From Chamaecrista fasciculata (lineage: Eukaryota; Streptophyta; Magnoliopsida; Fabales; Fabaceae), in the NCBI GenBank assembly GCA_003254925.1, contig QANZ01022950.1, positions 32,291-96,290 on the forward strand: 64,000 nt of DNA, given 5' to 3'. Shown here piece by piece: positions 49,392-62,118 of this stretch (the stretch's first letter is position 1; every line of letters starts with the position of its first letter). The notes under the pieces are model-generated. The model was given only the letters and a program-made list of their open reading frames with translations, had not been told where the DNA came from and made no database searches. A program made the position numbers and the translations under genes.

Positions 49392-51078
49392 TGGAATTCA
49401 AAGTGGCCAGAAACGCAGAAAATACTTACAAACCCAGTTTCAAGAAGCAAAATATATCAAAAATGTACAGAATTGCGCAGAACTAAACTGGGGTAACGAT
49501 AAAAGTGAAGACTTCAAAGAAGAGGGACACCACAGTCAAAGATCTTATTTTACTTTTCTGAATTTACAGAAGAAAATAAACAAAAGAAAACCTAAAACCT
49601 TCCGCCGATCTAAAACCCCAAAGGAGATAACGAACGCCGACAAAATTTCCACCTAATCCACTCCAAGAAGACCCGCAGGCTCAGATATTCAATGAATCAA
49701 TTACAACTGGAAAAGAAAAAACTGAATCTGAACCTTCCCCGAACAAAATTAGGTCAATACATTCTTGAAATTGGCAAAAATGCAACCATCAGGCCTTTAT
49801 CTCTTCACAATTTAAGCTTCTCAGAGATTCTCTCTGCAGATAGTAATCCAAAACAGCCAAGTCAAAACAAACGGCAGTCCTCGATAATAGATTGCAACAT
49901 TCACATAAATAATCTAGGGTTTTTCTTTTTTGTGGTGGATCGAGATTTCCCTTGAATTTAATTGATACGGAATGAACGCAATTTACGTACCTCAAAGAAA
50001 AGAAAAACTGTTGAGCTGGGGAATTCTTAAAGAAAGAAAAAGAAAGAATCATGAAAGACCAAGTATCCGAAATGTTGACTCTTGTACGTCCTCATTGTTC
50101 CCGAGTCACATAGTCCATGGAAATGCTGAGTTATGTCTCCCACTCAGGCCTTGCTCTATTTTTACATTGAAAATCAACAGCGCCCACGCAATTGAAACCT
50201 CGGCCATGTTTTCTTCAGCTCCTATTTTAAAAAATTAAAAAAAAAATTGCTTGACTAACTATATTTAATTATTTATTCTATTTTATTTTCTCATTTAATT
50301 GAATCTTGAGTATAAAATCTTCAAAGTATTTTTAGTATGTATATTTAAGAACATATTTTTTATTATTTTACTTAGTATATATATTTCATCCCTTCTTCTC
50401 TCATATTTATTTTTCATTTCTTAAATATCATTAGATATTCCATGAAATAAAACCAAAATATGAATGAGATAACAACTATTGATTGAGTTGGGGTATTAGT
50501 ACATAAAACAAGTAATTTTTTACCTTTATCTAAGATTATTATTATTATGATTTTATGGTAATTTGCAGTATTGTTAAAACCGGACGATTCGACCAGTTCA
50601 ACCGTCAACCAACCACTAGAACGAATTAGTTCAACTTAAAAATCAAATTAACAGTTAGATCATGTTTAACTAGTCAGAACCGTTGAATTGACGGTCCAAA
50701 CGGCCACAAAATTTATTTTAAAATTTTATATTTTAACTTTTAAATAAACAAATTAATGAAATCATATCTAAAGCTCACTTAATTTTTTTTATTTTATGAA
50801 CAAATTTTGTTTGATTTGCATAAAATTTATTACATTTCAAAATTTATCTAGCTATATATGTGTTATGTTGTCTTTATTTTATGTCTTTGTATTGTTCTTG
50901 TAATTTACTCTATTTCAGTTTAACAAAAAAAAATATAAATGCTGAATTATTTAATTTTAAGTGTGTGTATATAATGTTTATATTTAATATATAATAAAAA
51001 TAATTAATATTTATTATTTATTGTATTAACTGATTCGACCGATAGTTTAATTGATTAAACATCAAACTATGAAACAAA
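49392..51078. other. SEC23-like upstream region
   Basis: 49392 to about 50150 probably holds a 5' UTR intron and leader exon of the SEC23-like gene. 50220-51060 is AT-rich; 50570-50720 carries the 'aaccggacgattcgaccagt' repeat also seen near 6900 and 37600. No further gene. Confidence 0.5.
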
Positions 51079-51919
51079 GGCCCAGTTCATTTCCGTTTTG
51101 ATTATAATCTGTTTTGATTATAATCATAATAAACATGTTCGTTTACGTTTTTTTCCTGATTCAATTATAATCATGATTTTTTAATAATCAAACACACTCA
51201 ATTACACTTATACCCCTATACATAAACCTATAATTACCTATACTCTAATACAATCAATCCCCAATCACAAAGGGCAAAATTGTCATTTACTTTAAAATTG
51301 GGTCAGTTTGTAAATATCCATTTTTGTGTTTGGGCTAAAATGTTATTTTGCCCAAACTATTTTAGAACTGAAATTGATATTTTAACACCCTAGTGAACAG
51401 GGTTCTGCAATTCATTGCCGCGGACGTCGAATCGAAGTTACTGATCGGCGAAAACGAAGGTTAACGCAGTAAGGAAAATCGGATGAAGTAGGGGACAGAA
51501 GAACCATAAGAAATTCAGGGCACGAACACAGAAAGGTTGTGGCTGAAAGAATCACACACAGCAACTACAAGAGGAAGAGAGCTTATAGATTCAAAATTGA
51601 AGAATTCCTTGCGTTTGAAATTTTAGAAAATTAATATACAATAAATTTTAGAAATTCATGTACTGGATGACGAAGTTTTGCTCTCGCCACACAAGAAAGA
51701 AACCCAATTAACAAATTGAGGGGAAGAATCAACAACGACAAGAAGATGATGATGTGGAATCGCTGGTGTGTCCCAGCTTCAATAGCTATTCCACCGGCGA
51801 AGTTGCCGAGAGGATCCGCCGAGAGTGACGAGAGATGAGAGGGATTAATCACAAATAAGCTAAATTGGAACATGAGAGAGAGGGAGAGTGACGAGAGATA
51901 GCGAGAGAGAAGAAGATGA

Positions 51920-51922
<3 letters not shown>

Positions 51923-51977
<55 letters not shown>
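51923..51977 (+). repeat. (GA)n microsatellite
   Basis: About 27 uninterrupted GA dinucleotides inside the TIR element at 51079-52493. Likely to vary in length between individuals. Confidence 0.95.
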
Positions 51978-51982
<5 letters not shown>

Positions 51983-52043
51983 TTGAAGAAAATTGGAGAA
52001 ATTTTTCGGGTCCGCCAGCTTCAACCTTTTCTCTCTCATCTAA

Positions 52044-52110
52044 TGCGAATCGGTGCACCGATTTGCTTATTCGGTGCACCGATTTGCTTATTCGGTGCAC
52101 CGATTTCGTA
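52044..52110. repeat. Three tandem 21-bp units, each with a 16-bp palindrome
   Basis: TCGGTGCACCGATTTGCTTAT is repeated, the third copy diverging after CGATT. Each unit centres on the perfect palindrome AATCGGTGCACCGATT or a near form of it. A fourth degenerate palindrome (CGGTGTACCG) follows near 52126. Confidence 0.9.
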
Positions 52111-52493
52111 GGCAAAAAATGAAACGGTGTACCGATTCGGAAAAACATCCCCCAACCAACTCACAAAAATAATCAAGATTTCACGTTTTTCAAGGCAAAC
52201 AGTAACATTTTTGTTTTTTTTCACAACAACAATCACATCCAAACACACTTTTATTATAATCAAATCACACCTTACTTTTTCTAACTTTTTCTTCCATTTA
52301 TACCCCTATACAATTTATCAATTTCCTTACTTTTTATCCACCTACCACAATCATTACATACCCATTTTAATAATTTCACACAAATAATCAACAATCATCC
52401 AAACACCACTACAAAAATAAACAAATTTGATTATAATCAAAACATGATTATAATCAAAACAAATTCTAAAAAAAACGGAAAACGAACTGACCC

Positions 52494-54210
52494 AAATACT
52501 TGTTTAAATAATAATTCAGTCATGACAACATTGGTAATTTGTATTTGAAGCCTTCTAGAATGAAAGTCATTTTTTTTTTAATTATGATATTCACGTTGGT
52601 GTATCTTTTTTAGAATTCAAAATTTTTGTTATTTTTCTTGAAGGGATTAAACTACTACAATTTCAACCAATAATTTATTAGTAATGCAATTAAATACTTT
52701 ATTTTGTTATTTTAGCGTCACTTTCAGTTTATCATTTATGAAATTATACATTAAGATATAAAATAAAAAATAAAATAAGATTATTTGTTTGAAGAATCTA
52801 TATCTATATATTTGATACATAACAGCTTATTTTGAAAAATTTTTAATAACGTGACAAAATATTTTTCTTGAGCTTTCAATTTCTTTTAACTTTTTTTGGG
52901 CCAGTATTGATCTTTCAATTCATTTCCTACAATTGTTTTTCGTGTTTTTGGATCTGCTTTTTTTTTGTTGGGGGGTGGACAGATGGATCTGGTAGATTTT
53001 ATTTTCGGCCTGAAGATGGATCTGCTAGTTGTTTGTTCTTTTGGATGACAGAATAGATAAACTTGCCCAAACTAGTAATCCAAGACCAGCACTTTTCATG
53101 GGCCGAGGGAAAGGCAAATGAGCAAAAACCCAAAATCTGGGAAAACACAACCCTCGTCCAAAAACAAAAGTCTTTATTAATTTTTAATCAAAAGAAAAAA
53201 ATGGAATTTCAAAATGAACGCGCAAATATAAGGCAACGACTTGTATTCGCTATTAGACAGTTAAGGCAACGAAATAAAAGTTAAGATACTAATTGACAGT
53301 TGGACAGTGGACATATTCCAGGCCTCGTCATCAAATGACCTATTGAAATCACATTATTAAAATCTGACTCGTTTGTTCAATTTTTTTTTCAATTATTATT
53401 TACCCGAATAACATCCGTGTTCTTTATTTAATTGATTAAACAATTGATTCTTTACTGAACTTTAATTGATTAAACATCCGTCTTCCTCTAGAATTTGCAT
53501 ACCCACTACCCACTCAGCTAGTGGCGACACATGAGATTCGTGAGCTCAATTATCGCCTTAATCATGCAATTTCGTCAAGCGTCACGCATGATGTCAATTG
53601 TCAATTTTTTTTTTTTTGGCCTGAGATGTCAATTGTCAATTGCATGTAAGTTGCTCACCTATTTTATATTCTCAAGCAAATCACAGTATCCCAAGCACGG
53701 ATCACAAAACTGAAAACACAATTTGTATATTAATTTAATTTTTCAATCACATGCTACGGATAAGTGGTTTGACTAATCTAAAGTATATCTCACTTTTTTC
53801 TCTTTTAGCTGTTGAACATCGTGTTTTAATAAGACAGACGGCCAGTGATCAGTTTTTGGGCTGCACAACTATGCAATAATTAGAAACAGGAAAAAAAAAA
53901 AACTATGAAATGGTCAATCGTGAAATACTGAAATTAATTGTGGAATACTAGCTATGTTTAAATCCCTCAACATCCCGGAAGATGGAAAAACTGCATTCGA
54001 AGTCTTTAAGCGAAGATTGTGAAAATGGTTAAAAAAATATCAATATCATTAGGTTTCTTATTCATCCATCTTAGTATACTTTAAAGAGAAGATGAATGAA
54101 TTTTCTTATATGACAAGTGAACAGCAAAAAATTAACTAACATTTCTCTTCTACGACCTTCACAAAATTTAAGAGATAAGAAAAAGAACATAAATACATAA
54201 GACAAGAAAC
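52494..54210. other. Intergenic region downstream of the ABCB gene
   Basis: AT-rich. Includes the 3' UTR of the ABCB transporter at its right end. A short duplicated phrase ATGTCAATTGTCAATT occurs at 53591 and 53627, separated by a T run. No gene. Confidence 0.55.
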
Positions 54211-57200
54211 TCATGCCGTGGAAGCACTTGTATGAAGTTGGACTAAAGAAGCATAAAACCCATCCTTGATGTTAATCAAGGTCTCATGCCTTCCTTTCTC
54301 AACTATAACCCCATTTTTAACCACAGCAATAACATCTGCATTCTTTATTGTAGATAAACGATGTGCCACAACCACAGTAGTTCTGTTCACCATCACTCTG
54401 TCCAATGCATCTTGAACTACTCTCTCTGACTCAGCGTCTAAAGCACTTGTAGCCTCATCCAGTAGCAAAATTTTTGGACTTTTAATTATAGCACGTGCTA
54501 TGGCTACCCTTTGCTTCTGCCCACCTGATAATTGGATTCCCCTCTCTCCCACCACTGTATCATAACCCTATCCAAGGAAATATAGAACTTGAAAGTAAGT
54601 ACATTTGAGTTACATATGTGAATGGATAATGCTATGCAAAGAGAAAATAAGGAATTTTTTTAACCTGTTGTAAGCTACTGATGAACTTATGGGCATTGGC
54701 CAGTTCAGTTGCAGCTATGATTTCTGCTTCAGTTGCATTGCCTCCTTTTCCATAGGCAATATTGGCACGTATAGTGTCATTGAACAATATTGGCTCTTGG
54801 CTCACAAGGCCCATTTGTTGCCTTAACCATTTGAGCTTTAACCTCTGAATCTCTATTCCATCAAGTGTAATTACACCTGAATCAGGATCATAAAATCTTT
54901 GTAGTAATGCAATCACTGTGGATTTCCCACTTCCACTTTCACCAACAAGGGCCACAGTCTGTTAAGGACAAGTTTAATTGGGATATGTCATTTTAAATTT
55001 GAGGTTCAGAAAGAGAACTACAGACAAAGAGAATTTAGTATTTACCTTGCCAGAATGTATAGATAGGCTAAGGTCTCGAAAAATTTGTATATTTGGCCTA
55101 GATGGATACTTGAAGCTTACATGACGGAGCTCTATTTCTCCCTTGACTTCATCCAATGTGGTACCTGAATCATCGCTAGGATCTATCACTGATTCCCTGT
55201 CAATGATTCCAAATACGGAAGCAGCAGCAGTCTTAGCTTTGCTAGAATCAGGAGCAAAGGAACTTGATTGAGAAATTGCTATAGCTGCCATAGTTAAGGC
55301 AAAGAAAACCTGCAAAAAATGAAAAATATCTTAATTTTCGAGAAAAATATAAATCATTTGAAAAAAAAATTAAGTTGGATAGGCATAAGTGAGTCCATAC
55401 CCGAAAAACATCTGAGAAAGTTGCTTTGCCAGCGTCCACAAGTCTAGCTCCTGCATAGAAACTGGTCGCATAGACACTGAAGAGTAGGAAAAATGACACT
55501 CCAAATCCTGCTCCACTGATTAAGCCCTGTCGGATCCCAGTTTTCATAGGGCCTTCACATTTCTTCCTATATAATTCCATCACCTTCTCTTCAGCACAGA
55601 AAGAAGCCACTGTTCTTATGCTTCCGACCGCATCATTGGCAACTTGACTTGCTTCCTCGTACATCATCTATATCCATTAACATAACATTGAGAATTTTAG
55701 AACAAAATGTGAATAAATCAGTTTGGTTATAAAAAAGAAAAATTGAAAAGAAGAGCTCACCTTTGCATCTGCACTAAACCCTTTCATGAACTTCATTTGA
55801 ACAAATCCATTTAGCCCAATCAAGGGAAGCAATAAAAGAATAATGAACGCCAACTCCCAGCTAGCAATGAAAGCAATTATCAAACCCGCCAATAAGGATG
55901 CTAGATTCTCAACCAATTGTCCAAGAGCATCCCCAACAAGGGCACGCACAGTTGCTGCATCTGCAGAAAGTCTTGCCCCAATTGAACCACTTGAATGCTC
56001 AGGATCATCAAACCAACCTACCTCCATGTTCACTACCTTCTCAAAGCACATTAGCCTAATGCGTTGGATCAACTTACATCCGGCTACAGCAAAAAAGTAT
56101 CCTCGTGCTGGAATTGCCAATAGAGATGCAATACCAAGTGTCATAAACATTAATGCCCAAAACTTGGAATCCTTCTTCATCTCATGAGCTGGTTCATAGA
56201 ACGTTTTGATAGAACTGGAAAGTATGATACCAAATATTGGAAGGATGGCACCATTTATAACAGCAGCCACACATCCAATCAGAAGCACTGGGATTTCTGG
56301 CTTGTTTAGGTAAGCAAGGCGGCGAAGGGGAACTTTTGGTGATTGTTCTTCTGATACTGATTTTTCAAGATCAGGTTCGGCAATATTAACTCCAGTGGGC
56401 AAGCCAAATGAAACTGAAAATGAACGGCGACTGCTGTGTCCTAAAGATGATCCTCGGCTTATGGATCTCCCCAATGACCTTACTTGAGTAGAATGCCTCA
56501 GGGATTCTGAGGAAACTTCACTTTTGTTTTGATTATCTACACTGTCTTTTGACTCTTTGTTTACTTCTTGTAAGCGTATAAGTTGAGAATATGCTCCCTC
56601 AGGATCCTTGAGTAGTTCTGAGTGTGTTCCTGATTAATATAAAGGTTCACAAGGTTATGGAAAAAGCTAGAAACAAAAGTTGTGACTATCTAAATTTTAG
56701 TCTCTAGACTCTCTCTAAATGAAGACATTAAATTCTAGAAAAACAAATTAAGAGACATATGGTTCATGCATGACTAATAGCCAAATACTACTACTATTGC
56801 CAGCACAAAATTTGATCCATAAGATAAAGGCTACACTTGTGTGGTACCTTTCTCGACCATCTTCCCTTTATGAATCACAGCAATCATGTCTGCATTTCTC
56901 ACTGTACTCAAGCGATGCGCTACAACAACAGTAGTTCGGTTGACCATGATTCTGTCTAGAGCCTCTTGCACTATCCTTTCAGACTCTGCATCAAGTGCAC
57001 TTGTAGCTTCATCTAGAAGTAGAATTCTTGGGTTTTTCAAAATTGCTCTTGCAATGGCAATACGTTGCTTTTGTCCACCGGACATCTGAGTACCATGCTC
57101 ACCGACCATGGTGTCCAATCCCTGAATGCAGTAAGTTGACAAAAAAGAACTCAAGGTTACACAACAAGTTTTAAGAATGTGAATTTATAATAAGTTTTCC

Positions 57201-59366
57201 AAATTATGTGTCAGGAAAGCCAAAACTTTAGTACCTGTGGTAGTTTATCGATGAACTTAGCAGCATTTGCAAGTTCAGCTGCTGCTTTTATCTCTTCAGT
57301 TGTTGCTCCTTCCTTTCCATAAGCAATGTTGTCCTTAATGCTAGAAGCAAAAAGCACAGGCTCCTGACTGACAAGCCCAATTTTTCCTCTGATCCACCTA
57401 AGTTGAAATTCTTTTAGATTAATCCCATCTATCAGAACTTCACCTGCTTGTGGATCATAGAATCTTTCTACTAAGCTAATGACGGTAGACTTTCCACTAC
57501 CACTTTGTCCAACCAAAGCTGCAGTTGTGCCACTAGGTATTCTAAGAGAGAACCCATTGAAAATCAACTCCTGAGGCCTAGCTGGATAACTGAAATAAAC
57601 TTCCCTTAACTCTATTTCGCCTTGTATATCCTCCAATGTTTTCCCTTTCGGATCGTAAGGATCAATCTCTGGTTTCCTCTCAATAGTCTTAAACATTTTA
57701 AAAGCAGCAGCTTGACCTGCTGCAAAAGCACTCAAGCAAGGAGCTGCCTGGCCAAGAGACCTAATGAAGGTAACCATTCAAAGTAAAAAATTGTGGACAA
57801 GTAAGAAAAAACTTACTCAATAAAGAAGAAAGGAACTTATAGACTAAATATTTAGCATCTTACATGGAAGAAGTTAGGACAGCAAAGATCACATTAAGCA
57901 CTGTACCCCCATTATATCCTTTAGTGAGTATTAACGTCGCACCGTACCAAATAGCCAAAGCATAGCCGCAGAAAATAACAAACATAACAGAACCAAGACC
58001 CATTCCAGCTACGAAGCCTTCACGAACTCCTGCTTTATATGCATTTACAAGAAATCTACTGTAACTAGATACTGCTTGCTTTTCCCCAGTGAAGGATGCA
58101 ACCTGTAAGAAAAGGTTGGATGTTATACCACACTCTGCTTAGAAATAGTTAATATTTCCCAGACATCTATATTTTTGTAAGTTTTGATAACAAGGTACCG
58201 TTCTAATAGCTCCAATTGTCTGTTCAACTACATTTGCAGCTTTTCCATAGGCGGTTTGGCCTTGTGATGCCATCCTTCCAATAATAAAAGCCATAGCTGC
58301 AGCAGCCACCACGAGAAGTGGAAGCGTGGTTAACATGACAAGGGAAAGAAGCCACCCTTTCACAAATGCTATTACAAAACCACCTATGAATGTTGATATT
58401 AACTGGATACATTTCCCGACCTGTTCAAACAATTTTTCAGTATATAAATGGATTATCAGAAACTATTCCCAGAAATAACAAATTTTGAATTGCAGCATAT
58501 GAATATGATACCTTCTCACCCATGGCCTCTTGTATAAGAACAGTGTCCCCTGACATTCTCCCTACCACCTCTCCTGTGTTTGTTTCCTTATCAAAGAAAG
58601 CCACATCTTGCCTTAGTATTGTTTTCAAATACAAACCCCTTATTCTCGCTGCCTGCCTCTCCCCAGTGACCATCCAACACGCCACCTCTGAAAATTCATG
58701 AACAAATTTTCAAGTTTAGTATACTTTCCACATGTGTTCAAAAAAATTAAACCAATTTTGGAAACCTACAAAATAATTTACACCAACATTTTTGCTTTTT
58801 TTTTTTTGTTTTTTATCAAAAAAGAAAATGTTAGGTTTCTGAAATAAATGCACTTAAAGAAACTTTTGTCCTTCTAGCAGTCAGGAGAAACAGGGGAATA
58901 ATCATAATTTCATAAACTGTACTTACGGAGGAATGCAGCGACGCCAGATCCTACTGCCAAGTACACAAACTTGAGAGACACCTGCACTTTTCGCCAAAAT
59001 TTCAGCTATACATCGCTCTCGAGTAAGTAATGAAGTTAGAGTAGATGAACTTGGTAAATAAATTTTAACCTTGGAAATTTGACTGACGATGTCGGCACTG
59101 TACTGATTACTTCCGAAGGTGTTAATCAATTCACCGAATAGCAACGTCATGAGAGGCAAACCCATCCCGTTTCCGATGGCTCCAACGGTGCCAAAAATCA
59201 TCAACAACACATCAGTTGAATCGGCAAATGAGAACAATTTGTAAAACGGAACGGTTTCGGCTTTTTCCTTTTGCTGGCTCTTTTCTCCATTATTCTCTCC
59301 GTTTGTGCTGGATTCTGCTTCGTTTTTTGATGAACTTGCTTCATCTTTGCCATTGTCGGTCATCAT
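54211..59366 (-). CDS. ABC transporter B family full-size transporter (ABCB4/ABCB21/ABCB11 clade)
   Basis: Twelve exons, high to low: 59366-59070, 58981-58927, 58687-58512, 58420-58199, 58102-57864, 57760-57235, 57121-56848, 56629-55761, 55667-55401, 55309-55046, 54958-54665 and 54567-54211, giving 1,279 residues. Layout is TMD1-NBD1-linker-TMD2-NBD2. NBD1 has Walker [10 protein letters not shown] (414-422), signature MSGGQ (518-522) and Walker B ILLLDEA (538-544). NBD2 has GESGSGKST (1069-1077), LSGGQ (1174-1178) and ILLLDEA. All catalytic motifs are intact. The N-terminus is Ser/Asn/Glu-rich and the linker carries [18 protein letters not shown], a likely phosphoregulated segment. Arabidopsis members ABCB4 and ABCB21 move auxin across the plasma membrane; substrate here is inferred from the clade. 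A 5' UTR intron (59402-60203) and leader exon are likely. Confidence 0.95.
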
Positions 59367-59401
59367 ATCAGATCACTATTCACTTCCTTCTATGCTCTAT
59401 A

Positions 59402-60203
59402 CCTAAACAAAAAAATATCATTCACAAAGTTAGACGACTTACAATCACGAGATTCAGAATCATGATGCGGTTGAAGCAGAACTAAACTAACCACCTCTCT
59501 AACAGATTTAGTTGAGTTTTTTCCTTCTTGAATTGAAGGAGGCTAAATTCGAAACCGAAACAGAAAGAACTAGTGTTGAAGCAGATCGAGTTCCAGGAAT
59601 TAGTTAACAAATAGTATACGGCAATAAATCAATGCCAAGCTAAAAAGGCAAACAGAAAAACAAAGTTGCCTTCCCAGGAAATTTCTTATAGAATTTGTTC
59701 TCTATTAATAATGTGAACGAAACTCCAAGATTCCCGTCATAGTCACGGCGCTTAGTATTATCCCGAAAGAGTTGGTATAAACAGAGCCAAAAACATAAAT
59801 AAAGCTATACTTAAATAAACAAAATAATTATAAAGTACGGTATTCGTTTTCCTTTTTCTCGCCAACAGCCAAAGGCAGGAAAAGGAATGTCTTATCAATT
59901 GTGTATTCTTAAGGGGTTCATTAACCTAAAACAAATGGAGATGAAATTATTTCTCGACAGATTCAAAAGCTATCAAACTAGTGGAACCCATAAACATTTT
60001 AGAATATTGCCATAATTAGTTAGGAACTAATATTTAAAGAAGATAGAACATAACATGACGCCGGCAAGGCCATAAAGTCACAAACAGATAAATGAATGAA
60101 TGAGAAGGAGAGAGAAAGGTATAGAAGTATTCAAAATTTTTTTTGGTAGAAAGAAGTATTCAAATAAGTAAACGTGAAATGAAAGAAGAGTTGAAAATGG
60201 AAC
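59402..60203 (-). other. Probable 5' UTR intron of the ABCB gene
   Basis: Minus-strand donor GCCTTTCAG|GTTCCA at 60203 and acceptor TTGTTTAG|GTATAG at 59402 bound about 800 bp with no coding sequence. The leader exon would run from 60204 to about 60318. Inferred from splice consensus and TATA spacing only. Confidence 0.5.
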
Positions 60204-60346
60204 CTGAAAGGCTAAAGCTACTAGTTTTCTGGAATTCCGGTATGATGAACTCAAAGCTCGCTTCTCTTTGTTTTTTTTAACAAGTCTGGCTCGCACTCTG
60301 TTTCTATGGAATCTCTGTTCCTACGCATTAAATATCGGATGAGCCA

Positions 60347-60354
60347 CTTTTATA
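60347..60354 (-). promoter_or_regulatory. TATA box, ABCB gene
   Basis: TATAAAAG on the minus strand (context CAATATAAAAGTGG) lies about 145 bp above the leader donor at 60203. This predicts transcription starting near 60315-60320. Confidence 0.55.
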
Positions 60355-60416
60355 TTGCTTGAAGTGCAAGCATATTCCTTGGCCGTGACTGATTGCTAAT
60401 ATTTTATGGGTACTTT

Positions 60417-60578
60417 TAACATGTGTAGGACACATGTTAAGATTTTTTTTATTGGTCAAGTAAGTTTTCAAAACATTAAAAATTATATTTTAAATAAATT
60501 TTCATAGATTTCAAGATATAATATGCTCTACTAACTAATCAGAATAAACCTTAAAATGTGCCCTAAAGACACATGTTA
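60417..60578. mobile_element. MITE with TAACATGTGT ends
   Basis: A perfect 10-bp inverted terminus (TAACATGTGT / ACACATGTTA) encloses 162 bp of non-coding AT-rich DNA. A truncated, inverted relative lies at 36021 to about 36160. The left end itself is a palindrome (AACATGTGTAGGACACATGTT). It lies just upstream of the ABCB TATA box. No clear target duplication. Confidence 0.6.
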
Positions 60579-60599
60579 GATAAATCTATATTTTATTTG

Positions 60600-62118
60600 G
60601 TTCAATTTTTCTTTTCGAAAAGATTTAATATCAAATTGAATTACGTATTACGAATTGGATGCTGCCAGGACCGATCCTTTGGTCAAAGCAATTATTGTTC
60701 ATTTTCTCTTGTTAGGAGCATTATAGATAGTGATCGAGAGGTCGACTAAACTTTAAACATTTAAAAAGGTGAGAAAATCAAAAGAACGATATATTACAGG
60801 GCATCAATCGAGAACCTCAAGCATATCTACTTTATATTTATTTAAGTGAAAATTAAATATAATAATCTGGGTAGCGATCTAGTACCAGTTTACATTATTA
60901 ATCTTTTTCTCTTTTTAGAAAATTTAAATTTAAATTCGTAGTTACGTTAATGACAATTGACAAATGAAAAGAGGCATCTTCGGTGGCAGCTTCGTTGGGC
61001 TCGGCCTTCCAACTTTCACCTACTATATAATACTGTTTCTTTTCATCAAAAATTCAAAGGACAAATAAAAGATGATGTGATGCAGTGATGTTGGCATGTT
61101 GGCATTGAAATTAAAAAAAGACAGATAATTTGCATTCTTTACTTATATAATTATATGCATATTTTATACTTCTATTATCAAATTTATTATAAGCATTTTT
61201 TATATTTTACTTAGATCTGCACTTCAATATTTTCAATAAATAATAATGATTATTCATTTCATAAACTTAAAAATTTTATTTTCAAAATCATAATGTGTAT
61301 CTTGTGGTATTAATCGACTTTAATTTTTAATTTTTATTTTTATTTTATTAAATAAATTAACAGAAAATTTTATATGTGTAACTGATGACATATAAAAGAA
61401 AAGTGTTAAAAAAATATTTAAATGATAAAAATAAATCAGCAAATCATTGATTTATTAGACGAAGATAAATATTAATAAAATTGATTAAAATATAAAATTT
61501 TATAAACTAAATTGATAATAAAAAATTTCAATTTTAAATTAAAAATTTATATAAAATATAAAAATATAAAAATAATAATAAACAATTTAACATATATTAT
61601 TGTATCTATAATATATCAATCACATTTTAAACTTTTGTCTTCAAATAAACCTTAATATACTTTTATTGCATATTACATCACCATATACCATGTCAGCCGT
61701 ACATATACGTGTTTGATAACCTAACCCGTATGCCACCTTGCATATGAAGGGGAAAAAAAAAACAAGGCATCACTTCCTTGTTTGTTTTGTTTTGATTTTT
61801 CAGCATTATATATATGAACGCGCCAAGACTAACGAATTTTATAAGAGTCTTCCCTTTTTTGACGGATAAGCAAAAAAGCAATATATACTTTTTGCCCAAG
61901 TATTGAATATTTTTCAGTCCTTTTCCAGTCGTACCAAATACATGGAATGCATGATTTTGTTTTAAATAATTCATTCTTGCGCGAAAAAATATAAAAGAAA
62001 TGTATCAGAAATTAATTGCTGACTACCGTGCTTTATTATATTTTCCTTGGGGGTTAAGCATTGAGTCATTGACTTATCAACTCTGCATGCTGATAGATAG
62101 TACATACGGTTTGATTTT
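60600..62118. other. AT-rich intergenic DNA without recognisable genes
   Basis: No supported coding, RNA or repeat feature. Confidence 0.5.

Larger units (their letters stand above)
51079..52493. mobile_element. TIR element of uncertain class (PIF/Harbinger-like ends)
   Basis: The left end GGCCCAGTTCATTTCCGTTTT and right end AAAACGGAAAACGAACTGACCC are imperfect inverted repeats, and 'gattataatcaaaac' occurs inverted inside both ends. The flanks are AAA on both sides (a possible 3-bp duplication). GG-start termini and a 3-bp duplication fit PIF/Harbinger, but AAA is not the usual TWA target. The interior has a GC-richer segment (51390-51560), a (GA)n tract and a palindromic tandem repeat. No transposase. 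Confidence 0.55.

Noticed and set aside
51849-52148. Frames across the (GA)n tract (poly Ser-Leu or poly Arg-Glu)
   Set aside because: Low-complexity translation of a microsatellite.
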